Part shown: one piece after another, positions 44,986-51,739 of the stretch
Numbering within the stretch: the stretch's first letter is position 1
Layout of the letters: the number at the start of each line of letters is the position of its first letter
Source: SPCO01 sp964579825
GTDB lineage: Bacteria; Chloroflexota; Limnocylindria; Limnocylindrales; CSP1-4
Length of the DNA stretch: 64,000 nt
Assembly (NCBI GenBank): GCA_964579825.1
Contig: CAZOHT010000007.1
Span: forward strand, 46,326-110,325
Direction: 5' to 3'
Position numbers and translations under genes: made by a program
The notes under the pieces: model-generated
What the model was told of the DNA's origin: nothing
Seen by the model: only the letters and a program-made list of their open reading frames with translations
Database searches by the model: none

Positions 44986-46589
44986 GACGACACATCCGGC
45001 AGGAGGACGCCCGGGGCCATCAGGTGACCCGGGTCCAGCCGGTCCACGACGGACGCCAGGACGGCCATCCCGAGCGGGCCCTTCTCGGCCGCGAGCCACG
45101 GGCGATGGTCGGTCCCGATGCCGTGCTGGTGGCTGATCGTCGCCCCATGTGCGGCGATCACGTCGCTGGCCGCGCGCTTCAGCCGCGTCCAGCGCTCCAG
45201 CGTCTCGTCCGGATCGGGTGCAAGGCGGAAGACGTACGTCGTGTACAGGCTCGAGCCACTCGGGTAGACGTGCGACAGGTGGCTGAACGCATGGACGCGT
45301 TCGCCGAGGTCGTCGAGCCCGTGGCGCAGCGTTCGACCGATGGCCACGGCCAGGTCGGGGAGTGTCGTCCAGTCCGTGGCCGTCTCCAGGGTGTCGACCG
45401 CGTAGCCGGCCGCCCAGAGCGTGTCGCGCAGGTCCGGGGCCCGGAAGCGGTCGCGTCGCCAGGCCTTGCCGACGCCCGGTGTCCCGACGCCGCGCAGATC
45501 CCGCACCGCACGGGCGACCTCGCCGGCCGCGGCGTCCACGATCGCTGTCCTCCCGGACAGGCCGATCAGCACGAGGCAGCGCTCGCGGTCCGGCCCGACC
45601 CCCCGGAGGCCGAGGTACCGACGCAGGATCGACTGGGATCGTCCCTCGCCGGCGAGGGCCAGGGTCGTCGCCGTCTCGAGCGGCGTCGCCACCCGGACCA
45701 TGGACAGGGGCAGGCGTCGCTGGGCAAGGGTGCGGGCGAGGGCGAGCGCCGACGCCCAGTCGCGCATGACGAAGGCGTTCGTGCGCTGGGCCTGGGGGGT
45801 CGGCGTCGTTCGGGCGAGGACGTCCGTCAGGATCCCGAGCCGGCCCTCCGAACCGAGCACGAGCTGGCGCAGGTCCGGCCCGGCTGCCGAGGCGGGATGC
45901 GGCGGCAGGTCCAGTGGCCCGCTCGGGGTCTCGAGATGACCGCCCGCGAACAGGGCCTCGATGCGCCCGTAGCCTGTCGACTCCTGGCCGGCCGACCGGG
46001 TCACGACCCAGCCCCCGATGCTCGATCGCTCGAACGACTGCGGGAAGTGACCCAGCGTCCGACCGGTCGGCGCCAGCGCGGCCTCGATCGCCGGACCGAG
46101 CGTCCCGGCACCGAACGTCGCCAGGCCGCTCGTCTCGTCCAGGGAACGCAGCCCGGCCATCCCGGCCAGGTCCACGCTCACGATCAGCTGGTCACCCGGG
46201 TGGGTCGTGACGCCGCCGACGACGCTCGTCCCGCCCCCGTACGGGATGAGGCGGGCGCCCCGCCCGCCGGCGGCGGCCATGATCGCCCGGACGTCCTCGG
46301 CGGAGCGCGGACGGGCCACCGCGTCCGGGACCGCGCCGAGCCGGCCCGAGCGCAAGGCGATCCAGTCCGGCAGGCTCTGGCCCCGGGCGTGGCGGACGCG
46401 ATCCTCGGCGTCCGTCGTCCAGCCCGACTCGTCGCCGAGCCGGGAAGGCGCGACGCCCGCCACGACGTCCGCGAGCGAGGCGTCGCGCGGCGATGCGCCC
46501 GGCCCGACGAGCTGGGACAGCAGGTCGCGCGCGCGGTCCGACAGGTGCGCGTCGACGCCTTCCTCGCTCCAGCCGTTCCAGCGCCGCAT
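44982..46589 (-). CDS. Alkyl-DHAP-synthase-like FAD-binding oxidase
   Basis: 535-residue VAO-fold flavoprotein. RRWNGWSEEG at the N-terminus, PYGGGTSVVGGV, FPQSFERSSIGGWVVTRSAG, FSHLSHVYPSGSSLYTTYVF and ISHQHGIGTDH match the alkylglycerone-phosphate synthase group, including its His-rich site. That enzyme makes ether lipids; a glycerol-phosphate or hydroxy-acid oxidase is the alternative. ATG 46589 has GGAGG 5 nt upstream. Co-transcribed with the FGGY kinase. Confidence 0.88.
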   Translation of the reverse strand: MRRWNGWSEEGVDAHLSDRARDLLSQLVGPGASPRDASLADVVAGVAPSRLGDESGWTTDAEDRVRHARGQSLPDWIALRSGRLGAVPDAVARPRSAEDVRAIMAAAGGRGARLIPYGGGTSVVGGVTTHPGDQLIVSVDLAGMAGLRSLDETSGLATFGAGTLGPAIEAALAPTGRTLGHFPQSFERSSIGGWVVTRSAGQESTGYGRIEALFAGGHLETPSGPLDLPPHPASAAGPDLRQLVLGSEGRLGILTDVLARTTPTPQAQRTNAFVMRDWASALALARTLAQRRLPLSMVRVATPLETATTLALAGEGRSQSILRRYLGLRGVGPDRERCLVLIGLSGRTAIVDAAAGEVARAVRDLRGVGTPGVGKAWRRDRFRAPDLRDTLWAAGYAVDTLETATDWTTLPDLAVAIGRTLRHGLDDLGERVHAFSHLSHVYPSGSSLYTTYVFRLAPDPDETLERWTRLKRAASDVIAAHGATISHQHGIGTDHRPWLAAEKGPLGMAVLASVVDRLDPGHLMAPGVLLPDVSS

Positions 46590-46696
46590 GGCGACCTCCT
46601 GCGTGCGCCTATCGTGCCCGACCCGGTCGGCGCGCGGGAGTCGAACCGTCACGCGCCGTCGCGCCCGCGGCGCGGCCCGATCGACCGCGCCGGACC

Positions 46697-47464
46697 TCAG
46701 AACGGGGGCCAGGGGATGGCGGGCCAGGTCTCCGATGGGAGCGGGAACCGTCCGGCGGCGAGGAGCGCGTCCACCCGTCCGGCCGTCGCGTCGACCTCGT
46801 CGTCGGCCAGCAGATCGCGCAGGGATGCACCCAGCTGCGCCGCGAGCGCCGCCCGGACCCGCGTGAGCCCCTCGAGTTCGTCGGCCTCGAACGGCTGGTC
46901 GCGCCAGCCCCACAGCACCGTCCGCAGCTTCGGTTCGATCGAGAAGCAGACACCGTGGTCCACGCCACGGATCAGACGCCCGCCGTCGACCGGCAGGATG
47001 TGGCCGCCCTTGCGGTCCGTGTTGTTGACGATCGCATCGAACGTCGCCATCCGCCGCAGGCGCGGATCGTCGTGGAGGACCATCTCGACGACGTCGACCG
47101 TCTCGTCAGCGTCCACGACCGCCTGTACCATGCCCTCGCCGAAGGGTCCATCGCGCAACACCGTGGGCGGCACGATGTCCCAGCCGAGGGCTTCCGAGAC
47201 GAGGTAGGCGGCGACCTCGCGATGGGCCAGCGTGCCATCCGGGAAGTCACCCAGGGGTCGCTCGCCGACGGTCGGCTTGTAGATCGCGTGGAGGACGACC
47301 GGGTCCCCGTCGTTCGCACCGACCTGGCCGGGAACGGTCGCGGTCACGAGCATCGCGTTGTTGGACGACTCGACGATCCGCCCGACGATCTCGAGGTCGG
47401 CCGCACGGAGGAACCCGAGGATGTCGCCGGCGTCGGCCTGGTCCTCGGATCCCGTGCCGGTCAT
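46697..47464 (-). CDS. SCO1664-family protein (PI3K/HipA-like fold)
   Basis: 255 residues. The kinase-like pattern includes HAIYKPTVGERPLGDFP, REVAAYLVSEALGW, the catalytic-loop segment FDAIVNNTDRKGGHIL and the metal-binding-like GVDHGVCF. The family is usually next to DUF3090, as here (10 nt apart), and often a phosphatase. No activity has been assigned. Leftward, co-transcribed with the DUF3090 gene. Confidence 0.9.
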   Translation of the reverse strand: MTGTGSEDQADAGDILGFLRAADLEIVGRIVESSNNAMLVTATVPGQVGANDGDPVVLHAIYKPTVGERPLGDFPDGTLAHREVAAYLVSEALGWDIVPPTVLRDGPFGEGMVQAVVDADETVDVVEMVLHDDPRLRRMATFDAIVNNTDRKGGHILPVDGGRLIRGVDHGVCFSIEPKLRTVLWGWRDQPFEADELEGLTRVRAALAAQLGASLRDLLADDEVDATAGRVDALLAAGRFPLPSETWPAIPWPPF

Positions 47465-47474
47465 GGCGGTCGGG

Positions 47475-48047
47475 TCAGTTGACGTAGTGACCGTTCTTGC
47501 GCGGACAGATGTGGCCCTGCGGGTCGAGCGGCTGGCCGCACAGCGGACACGGCGGCCGACCGCCGGCGACCACGCGAGTCGCCCTCGACACGAACGCGCG
47601 CGCGTCGGCGGCCGAGATCCGAACGCGGAGGAGATCCGGCCCATCCTCGTCCTCGTCATCGTCGTCGTCGGGATCGATGGCCTCGCCGTTCTCGTCCTGG
47701 GCCCGCGCCTCCACGAGGATCCGCGACGCGCCGCCGTCCCAGCCGAGGGTCAGCGAGCCGGCCCGGAACGCCTCGTTGATCGGCTCATCGAGCGGGCCCG
47801 TATCGCCGGCGCCCGGCGCCGGATCCGCGGCGCTCGCGAGGGCCTCGGGAACGCCCCGGCGTTCGAGCTCGTCGAGCAACTCGCCGAGCCGGTCGGCCAG
47901 CACGGCGACCTGGACCTTCTCGAGCAGGACGCTCACCACCCGCGCACCGTCGCGAGCCTGGAGGAAGAAGGCCCGGTGCCCGGGCTCGCCGACCGTGCCG
48001 GCCACGAATCGCTCAGGGGGATCGAAGAGGTAGCGTCGTCGGGGCAT
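47475..48047 (-). CDS. DUF3090 protein with C-terminal zinc ribbon
   Basis: 190 residues. RRRYLFDPPERFVAGTVGEP and FFLQARDGARVVSVLLEKVQ are the DUF3090 start. An acidic run (DPDDDDDEDEDGPD) lies near 125-138. The tail CPLCGQPLDPQGHICPRKNG is a zinc ribbon. It works with the SCO1664 partner in an unknown process. TAGAGT is 6 nt before ATG 48047. Confidence 0.93.
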   Translation of the reverse strand: MPRRRYLFDPPERFVAGTVGEPGHRAFFLQARDGARVVSVLLEKVQVAVLADRLGELLDELERRGVPEALASAADPAPGAGDTGPLDEPINEAFRAGSLTLGWDGGASRILVEARAQDENGEAIDPDDDDDEDEDGPDLLRVRISAADARAFVSRATRVVAGGRPPCPLCGQPLDPQGHICPRKNGHYVN

Positions 48048-48053
48048 GCCCTG

Positions 48054-48059
48054 ACTCTA
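48054..48059 (-). promoter_or_regulatory. TAGAGT -10 box, leaderless
   Basis: Six nucleotides before ATG 48047. Confidence 0.55.
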
Positions 48060-48090
48060 TCTCGATTCGCCGCAGGACGACGGACCCGAG

Positions 48091-49683
48091 TCAGGCCCCG
48101 CGCACACGCGAGCTGTCCCAGCCTCGTGCGCCGTCGGGGGCCGGCGGGGTGCGCTGGTCGGTCTGGGTCTCGCCGTTGCCGTCGGTCGCCCGGACCATGA
48201 TCGTGTGGTCGCCGGGGGTCACGTCCCACTCGACCACCCACTGCACCCAGGTCGAATCCGCGATCGGCGAGGAGAGCCTCGCTTCCTGCCAGACATCGTC
48301 GATGGCCACCTCGACCTTCTCGATGCCACGGTCGGGCGCCCAGGCGACCCCGGCGATCGGGACCCGGCCGGACACGGTCGCACCGCTCTTCGGGGTGTCG
48401 ATCCGGGCCTGGGTAAGGATCGGTCCCTCCTTGGACCAGCCGAGCGGGATCCAGTAGGCGTCGAACGCCTCCCAGGTGGTCACTTCGAGCTCCGACAGCC
48501 ACTTGGTGGCGGACACGTAGCCGTACAGACCGGGGACGATGAGGCGGGCCGGGAAGCCGTGCACGGGCGGCAACGGCTCATCGTTCATCTTCACCGCGAT
48601 CATCGGTTCGCGCGATGGGTCCATGACCCAGGCCATCGGCATGCCGGCGGTCCAGCCGTCGACCGACCGGCCGACCAGCTGGGTCGCACCGGCCTGGACG
48701 CCGGCCATCTCCAGGACGTGTCGGAGCCGGACGCCGGTCCACTTGGCGTTCCCCACGAGCTTGCCGCCGACTTCGTTGCTGACGCACGCGATGGTCACGT
48801 ACTGCTCGAACAGCGGTTGCGCGATCAACTCGTCCCAGGTCAGGGTGATCTCGCGGTCGACCAGGCCGTGGATGCGCAACGTCCAGACGCTCGTGTCGAC
48901 ACTCGGGGTCAGGAGCGCCGTGTCGATCCGGTAGAAGCGCTCGTTGGGCATGACGATCGGGGTCAGGTCCGGGATCGACCCGGAGAGGTCCGCCCCGCCG
49001 GCCAGGGTGGGGACGGTCTCCGATGCCGGCGGGATGGCCGCCGCGGCGCCGCTGGGTGCCACGCGCTGGCGCTCGAGGAGCTGTCGACCGCCGATGCCGG
49101 CGATGAGCGCGCCCGCACCGACAGCGCCGGATCGAAGGAGGAAGGTCCGGCGTGACCAGTCCGGCATGGCCGCCGCGACGCCCGCGGCCGCGGCCGCCGG
49201 GCGAGGCCCGAGGAACCAGCCGAGGAGCCACAGCGCGAGACCGACCGAGACGGCGGCCGAGACGGCGACGATGGCGGGGTTGGCCAGCGGGTCGCCCAGC
49301 GACGCGAGGACGCCGAGGACGCCGAAGGCGGCGAACCCGAGGGCGGCCAGGCCGAACCGCCGACGCGCGAGGATCCCGAGGATCCCGCCGATCGCCGCCG
49401 CGACCGCGACGACGACGAGTTCGAGGGCGAGCTTGTCGTTCGTGCCGAACAGGGCGACGACGACGTCCTTGGCGCCCGGTGGCTGGAGATCGATGACCAC
49501 CTGGCCCACGGCCGCGACGAGCGAGGTCGCGCCGGGCAGGATCCCGGCGATCAGTTCCGAGACGCCCAGCGCGGCCAGCGCCGAGACGGCACCGCCGACG
49601 GCGGCACGGACGTCCGGGTGGACCTGATGCGTGCCGCCGGCGAGCGCCGTCGGTGCCGCCGGGTCTGCGGATGTCGTCGTCAT
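48091..49683 (-). CDS. Membrane-bound sulfite-oxidase-like molybdoenzyme
   Basis: 530 residues. The N-terminal 170 hold about five Sec-type helices. A twin-arginine motif (WSRRTFLLRS, near 176) then starts a sixth helix, and the rest is a sulfite-oxidase-fold molybdopterin domain (about 240-420; Mo-ligand Cys near 300 in TIACVSNEVGG) with an Ig-like dimer domain at the end. Such proteins need both Sec and Tat export so the cofactor domain folds before crossing. Electron donor unknown. ATG 49683. Confidence 0.9.
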   Translation of the reverse strand: MTTTSADPAAPTALAGGTHQVHPDVRAAVGGAVSALAALGVSELIAGILPGATSLVAAVGQVVIDLQPPGAKDVVVALFGTNDKLALELVVVAVAAAIGGILGILARRRFGLAALGFAAFGVLGVLASLGDPLANPAIVAVSAAVSVGLALWLLGWFLGPRPAAAAAGVAAAMPDWSRRTFLLRSGAVGAGALIAGIGGRQLLERQRVAPSGAAAAIPPASETVPTLAGGADLSGSIPDLTPIVMPNERFYRIDTALLTPSVDTSVWTLRIHGLVDREITLTWDELIAQPLFEQYVTIACVSNEVGGKLVGNAKWTGVRLRHVLEMAGVQAGATQLVGRSVDGWTAGMPMAWVMDPSREPMIAVKMNDEPLPPVHGFPARLIVPGLYGYVSATKWLSELEVTTWEAFDAYWIPLGWSKEGPILTQARIDTPKSGATVSGRVPIAGVAWAPDRGIEKVEVAIDDVWQEARLSSPIADSTWVQWVVEWDVTPGDHTIMVRATDGNGETQTDQRTPPAPDGARGWDSSRVRGA

Positions 49684-49748
49684 GCGGGCATCGTGCCTCC
49701 TCCCTATGACATTCGCATGTCAGCCACGTCCGGATCGTCCTCGTCCGA

Positions 49749-49754
49749 TAGGCT
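49749..49754 (+). promoter_or_regulatory. TAGGCT -10 box, leaderless
   Basis: Six nucleotides before ATG 49761. Confidence 0.55.
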
Positions 49755-49760
49755 TCGGGC

Positions 49761-50828
49761 ATGGAAGGACCCTGGCCACACGTCGGGTTGGCGTCGCTGG
49801 GATCGGCGGCGCGCGAGATCCTGCCGCCCGCCAGCTTCGACTACATCGCGGGCGGTGGATGGAGCGAGACGACGCTGGCCGCGAACGAGGCGGCGTTCCG
49901 GTCTCGGCGCCTGTTGCCACGGATCCTCGTCGACGTCTCGGCCGTCGACACCGGGACGACCGTCCTCGGTGCCCGGATCGCCGCACCGTTCGGGTTCGCC
50001 CCGACGGCCCTGCATGGGATCGTGGCTCCCGATGGCGAAGTCGCGAGCGTTCGTGCGATGGCCGCCAGCGGCCTGCCGTTCGTCCTCTCGACGCTGTCGA
50101 ACCGGTCCATGGAGGAAGTCGCCGAGGCGGCTCCTGACGCGCTGCGCTGGTTCCAGCTGTACGTGAACCGGGACCGGGGCATCGCCCGATCCCACGTCGA
50201 GCGGGCCGTGACGGCCGGCTACACGGCGCTCGTCGTGACCGTCGACGTGCCGGGCGACGGTCATCGTCCACGGGACATCGCCAACGGCTTCGAGGCGCCC
50301 GGGGAATTCGGGAACTTCGCCGGGCGGGTGGACTATCGCCAGCCGATGGGCGAGCTGCTGGCCGGGTTGATCGATGCCGCGCTCACGTGGGACGACCTTG
50401 ACGCGATCCGGACGTGGTCGGACCTCCCGCTGATCGTCAAGGGGATCCTGACCCCGGCCGACGCCCGGCTGGCGGTCGAGCATGGCGTCGCCGGTGTCTG
50501 GGTGTCCAACCATGGCGGCCGGCAGCTCGACCGGGCGATCGCGTCGCTCGACGCGCTCGGCCCCATCGTCGACGCCGTCGGGGACCGTGTGGAGGTGTAC
50601 CTCGATAGCGGCGTTCGCGATGGGGTCGATGTCGTGACGGCCCTGGCGATCGGCGCCCGCGCCGTGTTCCTCGGGCGGCCGTTCCTCTATGCCCTCGCGG
50701 TCGGGGACGAGGCGGGCTTGACCGCGGCCGTCGATGGGCTGCGACTCGAGACCGTCAAGGCCATGGCCCTGCTCGGGACGACCCGCGTCGACGAGCTTGA
50801 CCGCGCCCACGTCGTCGGCGGCACCTGA
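49761..50828 (+). CDS. FMN-dependent 2-hydroxy-acid oxidase/dehydrogenase
   Basis: 355-residue TIM barrel of the lactate/glycolate oxidase family. FDYIAGGGWSETTL, FGFAPTALHGIV, RWFQLYVNRDRG, LPLIVKGILTPADA (Lys), VSNHGGRQLDRAIAS (catalytic His, Arg) and VYLDSGVRDGVDVVTAL are all present. Substrate may be lactate, glycolate or mandelate. Leaderless and apparently monocistronic. Confidence 0.93.
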   Translation: MEGPWPHVGLASLGSAAREILPPASFDYIAGGGWSETTLAANEAAFRSRRLLPRILVDVSAVDTGTTVLGARIAAPFGFAPTALHGIVAPDGEVASVRAMAASGLPFVLSTLSNRSMEEVAEAAPDALRWFQLYVNRDRGIARSHVERAVTAGYTALVVTVDVPGDGHRPRDIANGFEAPGEFGNFAGRVDYRQPMGELLAGLIDAALTWDDLDAIRTWSDLPLIVKGILTPADARLAVEHGVAGVWVSNHGGRQLDRAIASLDALGPIVDAVGDRVEVYLDSGVRDGVDVVTALAIGARAVFLGRPFLYALAVGDEAGLTAAVDGLRLETVKAMALLGTTRVDELDRAHVVGGT

Positions 50829-50861
50829 CGTTCGCCGGGGCGTCCTGTTCTCGGTGGTCGG

Positions 50862-51695
50862 CTACGTCTTGGCGCGACGACTGTACGACTGCGATCGGGC
50901 GTCCTGGGCGTCCGCTCCGGGGCGGAGGCGTGCCGTCGCCCGGCCGTCCCGCCGTTCGACCTGGATCGCCAGGCCGTACGCCTCGGAGAGTGTCGCGTCG
51001 GTCAGGACGTCGTCGAGGGCCCCGCTCGCCACGATGGCGCCCTGGCGCAGGACGAGGGCGTGATCGAATCCGGCCGGGATCTCCTCGACGTGGTGGGTGA
51101 CGAGGACGATCGCGGTCGGGTCCGCGGCCCCGGCCAGGGTCGTCAGGTCCAGCAGGAGGGTCTCCCGGGCGCCGAGGTCCAGGCTGGCCGTCGGTTCGTC
51201 CAGGAGCAGCAGCTCGGGATCGGGCATCAGGGCTCGGGCGATGGAGGTGCGACGGCGCTCGCCGGCGGAGAGTGACGCGAACGGGTGATCCATGACGTGC
51301 CCCAGCCCGAACCGGATCGCCAGGTCCTGGGCCTGCCGACGGTCGTCGTCGGAGTAGTCGTGCCACCAGGGCTCGGTGGCCGCGTGACGCGCGGTCATGA
51401 TCAGGTCGGTGGGTGGGAGGTCGTCGCGGAACGATGCCTCGACTGCACTCCCGGCCAGGCCGATCCGGCGCCGATGCTCGCGGACGTCGATCCGGCCGTA
51501 GCGCTCACCCAGGATCTCGACGCGTCCGGTCGTGGGCCACAGGGCCATGTCGACGACGGACAGCAGCGTGGACTTGCCCGAGCCATTGGCACCAAGGACG
51601 ACCCACCGCTCGCCGGCGTTCACGACCCAATCGAGCGGGCCGAGGATGGTCCGCCCGGACCGGCGGACACTGACACCCTCGAGTCGGATGATCAC
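50862..51695 (-). CDS. ABC transporter ATP-binding protein
   Basis: 277 residues. Walker A LGANGSGKST, signature LSAGERRRTSIARAL, Walker B LLLLDEPTASLD and TIVLVTHHVEEI-like switch region (VLVTHHVEEIP). The sequence is closest to the ModF/YlmA type ATPases that work without an adjacent permease, and none is present here. GTG 51695 has TAGCAT 6 nt upstream. The C-terminal 40 residues are Arg-rich and unordered. Confidence 0.9.
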   Translation of the reverse strand: MIIRLEGVSVRRSGRTILGPLDWVVNAGERWVVLGANGSGKSTLLSVVDMALWPTTGRVEILGERYGRIDVREHRRRIGLAGSAVEASFRDDLPPTDLIMTARHAATEPWWHDYSDDDRRQAQDLAIRFGLGHVMDHPFASLSAGERRRTSIARALMPDPELLLLDEPTASLDLGARETLLLDLTTLAGAADPTAIVLVTHHVEEIPAGFDHALVLRQGAIVASGALDDVLTDATLSEAYGLAIQVERRDGRATARLRPGADAQDARSQSYSRRAKT

Positions 51696-51701
51696 GCGGG
51701 G

Positions 51702-51707
51702 ATGCTA
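51702..51707 (-). promoter_or_regulatory. TAGCAT -10 box, leaderless
   Basis: Six nucleotides before GTG 51695. Confidence 0.55.
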
Positions 51708-51739
51708 GCGGAAACCCCGCCTGGCTCGAACCGCCGGCC

